Source: Thermodesulfobacteriota bacterium
GTDB lineage: Bacteria; Desulfobacterota; DSM-4660; Desulfatiglandales; Desulfatiglandaceae
Length of the DNA stretch: 64,000 bases
Direction: 5' to 3'
NCBI GenBank assembly: GCA_028278625.1
Contig: JANQDY010000074.1
Span: 1 to 64,000 of the forward strand
Part shown: positions 33,073 to 40,540 of the stretch, piece after piece
Numbering within the stretch: the first letter of the stretch is position 1
Layout: each line of letters opens with the position of its first letter
Made by a program: the position numbers and the translations under genes
The notes under the pieces: generated by a model
Database searches by the model: none
Told to the model about the DNA's origin: nothing
What the model saw: the letters and a program-made list of their open reading frames with translations, nothing else

Positions 33073-33735
33073 ATGACAGCGACATCTCCACCAAGACAAC
33101 ATCTGGTTTCCCTTTTTGCACAAACACCATGCTGGATGATCAAACCGTTGGCTGCCGAAATGCAGTACTCCATTCCATCGGTTCGCAGATTTCTGGCCAA
33201 AACCGGGTATTACAGCAGTTTCACTCACAACGGTTCCTGGTACACCCTTCGTTCGATACCGCGTTTTGGAAGAAACGGATTATGGTTTTACCGCGATATC
33301 GGATTTTCCCGCGCAGGAACATTGACGAAAACCCTTGTTTCGCTGATCAGCGGAAGTCCGGCCGGCATGAATGCGGAGATGCTCGGCAAGACGCTCCGAT
33401 GCCGTTGCCATGGGGTGCTGGTGAACCTGTGGCGAAAGGGCGAAATCACCCGGGAAAAAATAGGGCGAAGTCAGGTATACTTTGCCAACGATCCTTACAA
33501 GTCAGCCAGTCAACGACAGGCGTTGACTGCTCAGCATTCACCGAAAAGTTTTTCGGCCGAGATGGCACTGCTGGTTCTGGCAGAGTTTATCCGGGATCCG
33601 GATTCCAGCTTCGAGCAGTTGGCCGAAAAGGTTTCCCGAAGCAAGAATGTGAACGTGAGTCCGGAACAGATCGAGTACCTTTTCGAGCAACACGATCTAA
33701 AAAAAACCATGTGGACTGCGGTGTCCGTGCCCTGA
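33073..33735 (+). CDS. Insertion sequence ORF A, DNA-binding-like protein
   Basis: A 220-residue basic protein. AAEMQYSIPSVRRFLAKTGY looks like a helix-turn-helix, and LVNLWRKGEITREKIGRSQV like the wing of a second winged helix; these are by-eye calls. GGAGG lies 6 nt before the ATG at 33073. Near its end the reading frame passes CTA AAA AAA, a canonical slippery site that would shift ribosomes into ORF B and give an 818-residue fusion. Alone it would be the N-terminal, end-binding portion or a regulator of transposition. Confidence 0.75.
   Translation: MTATSPPRQHLVSLFAQTPCWMIKPLAAEMQYSIPSVRRFLAKTGYYSSFTHNGSWYTLRSIPRFGRNGLWFYRDIGFSRAGTLTKTLVSLISGSPAGMNAEMLGKTLRCRCHGVLVNLWRKGEITREKIGRSQVYFANDPYKSASQRQALTAQHSPKSFSAEMALLVLAEFIRDPDSSFEQLAEKVSRSKNVNVSPEQIEYLFEQHDLKKTMWTAVSVP
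33699..33705 (+). other. Putative -1 ribosomal frameshift site A AAA AAA
   Basis: In the ORF A frame the codons read CTA AAA AAA ACC, so A_AAA_AAA fits X_XXY_YYZ exactly. ORF B is in the -1 frame and open across this point. Seven nt downstream GGAC (33713-33716) can pair with GTCC (33723-33726), a small stem in the position of a stimulator. Transcriptional slippage on the eight As (33699-33706) would have the same effect. Confidence 0.65.
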
Positions 33736-33767
33736 AAGTAATAAGTACCACCCTCAAACGGTTGTCC

Positions 33768-35528
33768 ATGGATACATCGCCCTCGGCATTGTTTCCACAG
33801 CCCCCGGTCATCCGCTTCATCCCTTTAAAGGATGCATGTTCCTGCGGAAAGCGACTTCTGGTGCAAAAGACCCGGCAAAAGAAGGTGTGGACAATGACCG
33901 GCCCCATGTTTGCCCATGAAACTCTTCGAAAATGTCCGGGCTGCGGCGCTGTTCTGGGCTCTGATACATTACGTCAACTGGTTCCAGTCCGATCGAACGT
34001 AGCATACGATGTGCTGGTTTTCGTTGGACGATCCATGTATGAGCGGTACAAGACCACCGAGGAGATACGCGCCGAACTGGCCATTCGAAACGTGCACTTG
34101 TGCGCTTCGGAAATCGATTATCTGGGGCGTAAGTTCATTTTGTATCTGGCCCATGCTCACCGGCAGGCGATACCACGAATTCGAAAGAGCATGACGTTTA
34201 AAGGCGGCTATCTTCTCCATCTGGACGCGACACACGCGGGTGATGCCCCCGCGTTGATGACGGGTCTTGACAGTCTCAGCCGGATCGTATTGGCCAATGT
34301 CAAAATCCCGTCGGAAAGCTCCGATCACATCATCCCTTTTCTGAAAGGCATCAAGGATGCCTACGGAACACCGAGAGCATGCGTTCATGATATGGGACAC
34401 GGGATTTGCAAAGCAGTTAAAGAGGTGTTTCCTGGAGTGCCGGATTACATCTGTCACTTCCATTTTTTGCGTGACATTGGCAAGGATATTCTCGATCCGG
34501 CGTATGGAAAACTGAGAAACCGGTTGAGGTCCCACGGAATCAGTACGCAATTATCAGCGCTGGTGCGGGAAACACGCCAAGCCGCCTGCGAGCAATCTTC
34601 GAATCCAATGGGGTTGGCAAAAACAATCCAGAACGTCAAAATGGAAACACCGCTTTTGCCCCTTATATCTGCATACGGTCTTGCCCTGTGGGCATTACAA
34701 GGCAAAAAGAGCGGTGACGGTTACGGTTTTCCTTTTGACCGGCCTTTGCTGTGTTTTGCCGAACGCCTGCTGGAGCTGGAACAGCAAATGCCCCGCCTTA
34801 TAAAATTATCAAAGAACGACAAACCCAACAATATTCAATATCTGTACAAGTTGTATTGGGCTGCGGCTGAAGTTGCCGAAGATCTCGAGATTAAAAGCCT
34901 GGTCAAAGAAATCCGATGGCGCAGTGCCACGTTTGATTCACTTCGCAAAGCCATGCGCATCGCTTTACCCGGCGGCACCAACGGACTCAATGATGAAGGT
35001 ACCGCGAACATGATCAGCATTCGTGAAGGTGTCATGATATTCCGACAACGGCTCGATCAAAATGAAAAATTTGCTTCTGACTCACTTTGCTGCAAAATGG
35101 CCGAACAGATCGACAAGTATCTCGGCCAACTCTTTAACGATCCAATTATAGTGGATACGCCGTCTGGATCCGTCGTCCTATACCCTCAACGCACAAACAA
35201 CATCCTTGAGCATTTCTTTAGAGAACTGAGTCGTGAAAACCGGCGGAAAACAGGCCACAATTCCAAAGAACGCATGCTCAAGAACATGCTGGCTGATACG
35301 CCTTTAGTAAAAAACCTTGCAAATCACGATTACATGCGATTGCTTCTAAACGGGAAAACAGACCTGGAGCAACTTTTTGCCAGCATGAATCCCTTATCTT
35401 TAAACAGCGAACTTCAATCCGGGGTAGATCGTATCCTCCCCGGGTTTCGAAAAATCATAAGACTTCCGGCATTGCCGGAATACTTTGTCAAGCTGACCGC
35501 CAATGAAATAATGGCACGAGCTGCCTGA
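33768..35528 (+). CDS. Insertion sequence ORF B, DDE transposase with C(2)H motif
   Basis: 586 residues from the ATG at 33768, which has no ribosome site; expression as an ORF A-B fusion is more likely. A zinc ribbon (C24xC26 ... C56xxC59) is followed by a catalytic-type core: Asp153 in LHLDATHAG, Asp208 in CVHDMGHG, C229-x2-H232 in YICHFHFLRDIG, and Glu481 in NNILEHFFRE before an Arg-rich KTGHNSKERM segment. The D-D-C(2)H-E order recalls Mutator/IS256-like transposases, but overall similarity to a named family is not evident. The same frame is open upstream to 32850, but that part is only the shadow of ORF A. Confidence 0.82.
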   Translation: MDTSPSALFPQPPVIRFIPLKDACSCGKRLLVQKTRQKKVWTMTGPMFAHETLRKCPGCGAVLGSDTLRQLVPVRSNVAYDVLVFVGRSMYERYKTTEEIRAELAIRNVHLCASEIDYLGRKFILYLAHAHRQAIPRIRKSMTFKGGYLLHLDATHAGDAPALMTGLDSLSRIVLANVKIPSESSDHIIPFLKGIKDAYGTPRACVHDMGHGICKAVKEVFPGVPDYICHFHFLRDIGKDILDPAYGKLRNRLRSHGISTQLSALVRETRQAACEQSSNPMGLAKTIQNVKMETPLLPLISAYGLALWALQGKKSGDGYGFPFDRPLLCFAERLLELEQQMPRLIKLSKNDKPNNIQYLYKLYWAAAEVAEDLEIKSLVKEIRWRSATFDSLRKAMRIALPGGTNGLNDEGTANMISIREGVMIFRQRLDQNEKFASDSLCCKMAEQIDKYLGQLFNDPIIVDTPSGSVVLYPQRTNNILEHFFRELSRENRRKTGHNSKERMLKNMLADTPLVKNLANHDYMRLLLNGKTDLEQLFASMNPLSLNSELQSGVDRILPGFRKIIRLPALPEYFVKLTANEIMARAA

Positions 35529-35529
35529 T

Positions 35530-35551
35530 CCAACTGAATTTTGTGGTCATA
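35530..35551 (-). repeat. Right terminal inverted repeat of the insertion sequence
   Basis: 22 bp, read leftward TATGACCACAAAATTC; matches the left end with one mismatch. It begins 2 nt after the ORF B stop codon, so the coding region runs right up to the end. Confidence 0.88.
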
Positions 35552-35561
35552 GAGAATTCTC
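35552..35561. repeat. 10-bp flanking repeat, right (GAGAATTCTC)
   Basis: Identical to 32784-32793. The bases beyond it (GGTAGA) do not continue the left flank (GTCAAA), so no longer duplication exists. Confidence 0.6.
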
Positions 35562-35690
35562 GGTAGAGGGTTTTATTCAGGTTAAGTTTGGCTAACTTTT
35601 CCTTATTCCTTGACTCGATCAGGGATTTTCAGTAGTTTCGACCCTTGTGGGTTTTCAAGGTCCATCCAGTAAAGCGTATCACAACGGGGT

Positions 35691-37175
35691 ATGCCGATGC
35701 CGAATGCGGTTCTTCGTGAGAACCAGGAGGCGCTGAAAGAGGAGCAATCGACGCTCCGTAAGGGGGCGGGCCAGGGGACCATCGGATGGATTTCCCTGGC
35801 AATGATAAACCTGGCCATTATTTACAGTGTCAGGGGGCTTCCCCTGATGGCCGAGGAAGGGTTTCAGGCCATCTCCTTCATGGCCGTATCCGCCGCCTTT
35901 TTTTTGATACCCATCTCGCTGGTGACGGCGGAGCTCTCCTCCACCTGGCCTCCCAAAGGGGACGGCGGCGTTTACATCTGGGTGAATGAGGCCCTCGGGG
36001 AACGCTGGGCCTTTCTGGCCATTTGGCTTCAGTGGAGCGAAAATGTCATCTGGTTTCCCACTGTTTTGTCGTTTATCGCGGCGACCCTTGCCTATGCCTT
36101 TTCTCCGGAATTGGCGGAGAACAGAATCTATACGCTTTCGGTGGTGCTGTTGGTCTACTGGGGCGGGACCTTTGCCAACATGCGCGGCATGAAGACTTCC
36201 GCTTGGATCAGTACCCTGGGAGTGCTGAGTACCCTGATTACCACGGGTCTGATTGTGGTTCTTGGGTTCAGCTGGATTATCGGCGGAAATCCTTCCCAGA
36301 TTCATTTTTCATGGGCGGCCCTTGTACCGGATTTTACCCACATGGACAGTCTTGTTTTTCTTGCCGGCGCTCTGGTCATCGTCTCCGGCATTGAGGTTTC
36401 CGCGGCCCATTCCTCCCAGGTGAAAAACCCGAAAAAGTCATTTCCAAGAGCCATTTTCCTCTCCGTGCTGATATCCATCTCAGCGATTGTTCTGGGGTCC
36501 CTGGCTATCGCTTTTGTGGTGCCCCAGAAAGAAATAAGCCTGGTGGCCGGGCTCATGGAGGCCTTTGAGAAATTTCTTGCCGCTTATCATCTGGGTTGGC
36601 TGGTGCCGGTTGTGGCCATCTTGATCGTGGTGGGTTCTCTGGGTGAGGTGGCGGCCTGGATTCTGGGTCCCAGCAAGGGGTTGCTGGTATCGGCACGCCA
36701 TGGCCTGATTCCGCCCATTTTGCAGCGGAGAATTCATGGAGATGTGCCGGTGAATATATTGATTTTGCAGGCCATGGTGGTTACGGTCCTGGTTTTTGTA
36801 TTTCTTCTGATGCCCACCGTGAGCAGTGCTTACTGGATTCTCACGGCGCTCACTGCCCAGCTCTATCTGATCATGTATCTGCTCATGTTCATATCGGCCA
36901 TCGTGTTGCGCTACAAAAGGCCGGACACCCACCGTCCTTATCGGATTCCCGGAGGGAATTTCGGAATGTGGGGCGTGGCTCTGCTGGGGCTTCTGGGGGG
37001 CGTGTTTACCCTGTTCATCGGTTTTTTTCCGCCGGCCCAGCTCAAGACGGGAAGCCTTTTGTTCTATGAATCATTTCTGGTACTGGGTATTCTGGTGATG
37101 TGCGGGGCGTCTTTTCTGATATACGCACTCAGAAAGCCTCACTGGATGAAGGATACATCCGAGGACATTCCATAA
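35691..37175 (+). CDS. APC-superfamily amino acid antiporter (GadC/AdiC-like)
   Basis: A 494-residue membrane protein with about twelve spans. GWISLAMINLAIIYSVRGLP is the first helix, and PPKGDGGVYIWVNEALGERW is the conserved segment of the glutamate:GABA/arginine:agmatine antiporter branch. A decarboxylase gene follows 35 nt downstream, the normal pairing for acid-resistance systems that swap an amino acid for its amine. Two in-frame ATGs (35691, 35697) are close; either could start. It lies 129 bp to the right of the insertion element. Confidence 0.88.
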   Translation: MPMPNAVLRENQEALKEEQSTLRKGAGQGTIGWISLAMINLAIIYSVRGLPLMAEEGFQAISFMAVSAAFFLIPISLVTAELSSTWPPKGDGGVYIWVNEALGERWAFLAIWLQWSENVIWFPTVLSFIAATLAYAFSPELAENRIYTLSVVLLVYWGGTFANMRGMKTSAWISTLGVLSTLITTGLIVVLGFSWIIGGNPSQIHFSWAALVPDFTHMDSLVFLAGALVIVSGIEVSAAHSSQVKNPKKSFPRAIFLSVLISISAIVLGSLAIAFVVPQKEISLVAGLMEAFEKFLAAYHLGWLVPVVAILIVVGSLGEVAAWILGPSKGLLVSARHGLIPPILQRRIHGDVPVNILILQAMVVTVLVFVFLLMPTVSSAYWILTALTAQLYLIMYLLMFISAIVLRYKRPDTHRPYRIPGGNFGMWGVALLGLLGGVFTLFIGFFPPAQLKTGSLLFYESFLVLGILVMCGASFLIYALRKPHWMKDTSEDIP

Positions 37176-37210
37176 GAAACGATTACTTTTTCAAATGGTG
37201 GAGGGGGAAT

Positions 37211-39520
37211 ATGGATATCGATAAAAGCGAATGGCCCATCATGATAATTTCGGGTCAATTTGATGCACAAAACGATGAGGGCTACCGGTTGCGTCAGCTG
37301 TCCCGGCAACTGGAGGAAATCCACAATTGCCGGATCATACCGTCTTACACTTACGAAGACGGGTATGAGATATTCCGTTCCAGGTCTGATTTCGGAAGCA
37401 TTGTTGTGGATTGGGACATTCCTTTGGAAGACCCCCATGAGGGAACCACCGCCGCCCAACTCATTTTCAAGATGAGGGAGCGTCATCAACATGTGCCGAT
37501 TCTGCTGACGACGGGGCCCATGGGGATTGGCGGCATGGAAGCCATTCCGGCGGAAGTCCTGAAACAAATAAACGATTGCCTCTGGAAGACATCCGATACC
37601 ATTTCCTTTCTTGCCGGCCGGATCGTGGCCCACGCGGAAGAGTACATCCTATCCAACTATCCACCGTTTTTTGGCGAACTGATTAACTATGCGAGGGAAT
37701 ACAAATTTGCCTGGCACACCCCCGGCCACATGGGGGGGCTGGGGTTTCTCAGAAGCCCGGCAGGGGTCGCCTTCTACAAATTCTTTGGTGAAAACGTGTT
37801 CCGTTCGGATCTCTCCGTCTCCGTTCCGGAGCTGGGTTCTTTGCTTGAACACAGCGGCGTGGTGGGTGATGCGGAAAAGAACTCGGCCAGGGTATTCGGG
37901 GCCGATCAGACCTATTATGTGTTGAATGGCACCAGCAACGTGAATCAGATTATCTGGCGGAGCCAGCTGGTGCGGGATGACATTGCCTTTGTTGATCGAA
38001 ACTGCCACAAGTCCCTCAACTACGCCATGGTGATTACGGATGCTTACCCGGTGTACATGATCCCCAGAAGGAATAAACGGGGTATTATCGGACCGGTGAG
38101 GCTCTCGGAGTTTTCTCCCGAATCCATTCGACAAAAGATCGATGAAGACGGACTGATCCCGGAGCCCATGAAGGGCGATGTGGTCAGGATGTCGGCCCTC
38201 ACCAACTCCACCTATGACGGGGTCTGCTACAATGTGGTGAACATCAAGAAGCAACTGGAGAAAAGCGTTCAGAATCTCCATTTCGATGAGGCGTGGTATG
38301 CCTACGCCCGTTTTCATCCCATTTACAGGGATCATTACGGTATGGCGGACGATGCGCTGGATGAAAACCACCCGCCCATTTTCTGTTCCCATTCCACCCA
38401 CAAGCTGTTGACGGCCTTCTCACAAGCCTCCATGCTTCACATCAAGAACGGCGGCACGGTGAAAATCGACCCCGCCCAGTTCAACGAATCGTACATGATG
38501 CACGGGTCCACATCACCCCAGTATACCATGATCGCATCACTGGACGTGGCAACCCACATGATGGATGATAACGGTTTCACCATGATGAATGATATCATTG
38601 AGGGGGCCATCCGATTGCGCCAGAAGGTTGCGAGCATTCAGAAAACCTTCCAAGAGGAAAAGGGTTGGTTTTTTGGCATGTGGCAGCCCCGAGAGGTGGC
38701 GGTTGAAGGAGAGATGAAGCCTTTTGAAACCGTGGATGTCGATTTTCTGGCGGCCAACCAGGCCCCCTGGGTGATGAGCGGTGATAATGATTGGCACGGT
38801 TTTGAGGATATGGAAGAGAATTATGCCATGCTCGACCCCATCAAGCTGACCCTCACCACACCGGGGATCGATGACCGCGGCCGCATGGCTGATGAAGGGA
38901 TCCCCGCCGCCATTGTGACCGAATACCTGATGCGCAAGGGGATTGTCTGCGAGAAAACGGACTACTATTCTTTCCTGTTGCTGAATTCTCTTGGGACCAC
39001 CAATGCCAAACAGGGAACCCTTCTTTCCGCATTGCTGCGGTTCAAGGATCTTTATGATGCGGATATACCGCTTGCAAAAGTCTTTCCCGACCTGGTTAAG
39101 GCGCATCCGGCCCATTATGAAAGCGTGGGGCTCAAGAAACACTGTAATGACATTCACGGTTACTGGCGGGAAAACAGGATTCTCGAGATGATGCAGGCGG
39201 CGTTTCAGGTCATCCCGGACCAGGCCATGAAGCCGTCGGAGGCGTATCACCAGGTTGTAAGAAAAAACGTGGCGTTTGTGGAACTGGATCAAATGGAGGG
39301 CAGAACCCCGGCCGTGATGATGGTGCCTTACCCTCCCGGTATCCCCGTGATGATGGGAGGGGAGATCATGAATGAAAAGGCGGCACCCATTTTTGATTAT
39401 TTGAAATTGCGGCAGGATTTCGAAAACGCCTACCCCGGATACGAAAGCGAAATCCATGGGGTGGAAAGAACCTCAAGGGATGGCAAGCAGTTCTTCAGGA
39501 CCCTGTGTGTCAAGAAATAG
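37211..39520 (+). CDS. Orn/Lys/Arg decarboxylase (AdiA-like, PLP-dependent)
   Basis: A 769-residue fold-type I decarboxylase. N-terminal wing domain (about 1-135), then the PLP domain with Lys398 in CSHSTHK forming the Schiff base, LHFDEAWYAYARFHP holding the PLP-ring Asp, and a C-terminal domain ending RDGKQFFRTLCVKK. The DEAW form points to the arginine/ornithine group rather than lysine decarboxylase (which has DSAW), but substrate is not certain. GGAGGGGG precedes the ATG at 37211. It removes CO2 and consumes a cytosolic proton; the upstream antiporter would export the amine. Confidence 0.92.
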   Translation: MDIDKSEWPIMIISGQFDAQNDEGYRLRQLSRQLEEIHNCRIIPSYTYEDGYEIFRSRSDFGSIVVDWDIPLEDPHEGTTAAQLIFKMRERHQHVPILLTTGPMGIGGMEAIPAEVLKQINDCLWKTSDTISFLAGRIVAHAEEYILSNYPPFFGELINYAREYKFAWHTPGHMGGLGFLRSPAGVAFYKFFGENVFRSDLSVSVPELGSLLEHSGVVGDAEKNSARVFGADQTYYVLNGTSNVNQIIWRSQLVRDDIAFVDRNCHKSLNYAMVITDAYPVYMIPRRNKRGIIGPVRLSEFSPESIRQKIDEDGLIPEPMKGDVVRMSALTNSTYDGVCYNVVNIKKQLEKSVQNLHFDEAWYAYARFHPIYRDHYGMADDALDENHPPIFCSHSTHKLLTAFSQASMLHIKNGGTVKIDPAQFNESYMMHGSTSPQYTMIASLDVATHMMDDNGFTMMNDIIEGAIRLRQKVASIQKTFQEEKGWFFGMWQPREVAVEGEMKPFETVDVDFLAANQAPWVMSGDNDWHGFEDMEENYAMLDPIKLTLTTPGIDDRGRMADEGIPAAIVTEYLMRKGIVCEKTDYYSFLLLNSLGTTNAKQGTLLSALLRFKDLYDADIPLAKVFPDLVKAHPAHYESVGLKKHCNDIHGYWRENRILEMMQAAFQVIPDQAMKPSEAYHQVVRKNVAFVELDQMEGRTPAVMMVPYPPGIPVMMGGEIMNEKAAPIFDYLKLRQDFENAYPGYESEIHGVERTSRDGKQFFRTLCVKK

Positions 39521-39974
39521 TCCATTCAGGAATAGAATAAGGGAATGGATCAGAAGATACCTGCTGGCAGACGTCCTGAGCACTGCGCTATCCATGGCAA
39601 CGGCGTGGGTGATACACCGGACGACCGGGGACAATGTCCTGGCGGCTTTTCTGGGCGCCGCAATGGCATCCATCAGTTTCTACGGCATCATCGCCTATAA
39701 TGATGTCAGAAAGCGTCTGATACATCACCGAAAACATGCGCTGAGCTACAACTTTATAACTTATGTCAAGGACTTGCGGAATCTGATCATTGAATTCGGT
39801 CCTTCTGAAATTCTGGATGTATTAGCGGTTCGGCCCTTTTTCATGTACCTCATGCCAAGGCTAATGGGGCAATTCATGCTGGGGACGTTTGTGGGCAAAA
39901 TGCTTGCTGATTTCGTCTTCTTCATTCCCGCGATTGTTATGTACGAGATCAGAAAGAAGCATTTAAGCGATTGA
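39507..39974 (+). CDS. Small membrane protein of unknown function, coupled to the decarboxylase
   Basis: A 155-residue protein if the GTG at 39507 is used (AGGA 6 nt before); frames from ATGs at 39456 and 39480 are longer but overlap the decarboxylase more. It has two N-terminal spans (LADVLSTALSMATAWVI, VLAAFLGAAMASISFYGIIA) and one or two C-terminal spans (FMLGTFVGKMLADFVFFIPA) around a basic middle. No family is recognised. Its start inside the decarboxylase gene indicates coupled translation, so it may assist the antiporter-decarboxylase system. Confidence 0.65.
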   Translation: MSRNSPFRNRIREWIRRYLLADVLSTALSMATAWVIHRTTGDNVLAAFLGAAMASISFYGIIAYNDVRKRLIHHRKHALSYNFITYVKDLRNLIIEFGPSEILDVLAVRPFFMYLMPRLMGQFMLGTFVGKMLADFVFFIPAIVMYEIRKKHLSD

Positions 39975-39987
39975 ATTTCATAATCGG

Positions 39988-40036
39988 ATCAGAAGCCGCG
40001 CGGAACCGGGAGGTTTTCCGTACGCCGGCTTCTGAT
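39988..40036. terminator. Large hairpin between convergent genes, probable bidirectional terminator
   Basis: A perfect 11-bp stem ATCAGAAGCCG / CGGCTTCTGAT (39988-39998, 40026-40036) encloses a second small stem CGGAA/TTCCG. It lies between the stop of the small membrane protein gene and that of the lipoprotein gene. The T-runs on either side are short. Confidence 0.6.
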
Positions 40037-40050
40037 TTCCGCATGGCACG

Positions 40051-40458
40051 CTAATCGGCAAAAGGCCCCCAGGGCGATTTGGACCACTGGAGACCCATCA
40101 CATAATCGGGCTGGTTCATCTCAATGGGATTCATCCCCTGTTGGCGTTCAAGATCCTGATAGTGTGTGAATTCCCTTTCATCGCCCACGTACATGCACTG
40201 GCAGTTGGCCGCATCGGCGTAGATGAAATAGAGTTTGCCGTGCCGCATATGCCTGCTGAAACGCTGCTGGGGCAGCGTTTTGAGATGGGCCATTCTTTGT
40301 GGCGTATCAGCTGCACGTTTCTGAAAGCCGGCCTCCGTGAGCATCCCTTCGATATCAGTGACCGTATTCTTCTGCAATGCGGCACAGCCTGCCAGCATTA
40401 AAGTGACAATCGCTACGCCGACCAAAGGAAACACACAAGCTTGAAGTCTTTTCATCAT
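40051..40458 (-). CDS. Small lipoprotein of unknown function
   Basis: A 135-residue protein with an N-terminal signal ending in the lipobox LAGC (Cys at about residue 25), so it should be lipid-anchored in the envelope. The mature part has HGKLYFIYADAANCQCMYVG, with a CxC pair, and ends in WSKSPWGPFAD. Similar small lipoproteins occur widely in proteobacteria without assigned function. It lies 82 nt downstream of the YyaL-like gene start region on its other side, in its own unit. Confidence 0.75.
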   Translation of the reverse strand: MMKRLQACVFPLVGVAIVTLMLAGCAALQKNTVTDIEGMLTEAGFQKRAADTPQRMAHLKTLPQQRFSRHMRHGKLYFIYADAANCQCMYVGDEREFTHYQDLERQQGMNPIEMNQPDYVMGLQWSKSPWGPFAD

Positions 40459-40540
40459 GAGTTTCTCCTTCTTTTATGGTTTACGGCAAAGGTCTTAAGG
40501 TGTGTGCCGTTATCACCTGGGACGAAATATGGTTCTGCTT

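Larger units (their letters stand above)
32794..35551 (+). mobile_element. Complete insertion sequence, about 2.76 kb, two-ORF type
   Basis: The ends 32794-32815 and 35530-35551 are inverted repeats of 22 bp with one mismatch, starting TATGACCACA and running to GTTGG inside. They are flanked on both sides by GAGAATTCTC. Inside are a promoter, a winged-helix-like ORF A (33073-33735) and a transposase ORF B (33768-35528) joined by a likely -1 frameshift. The IS family could not be named: the two-ORF structure, long element and C(2)H-containing DDE protein do not match a family I recognise. Both ORFs are intact, so the element may be active. Confidence 0.85.

Noticed and set aside
32850..33767. 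Long open frame (about 306 codons) upstream of and in frame with the transposase ORF B
   Set aside because: Its residues look like non-coding translation, while the overlapping ORF A frame has a promoter, a ribosome site and protein-like sequence. It stays open probably by chance and only its last part is read after frameshifting.
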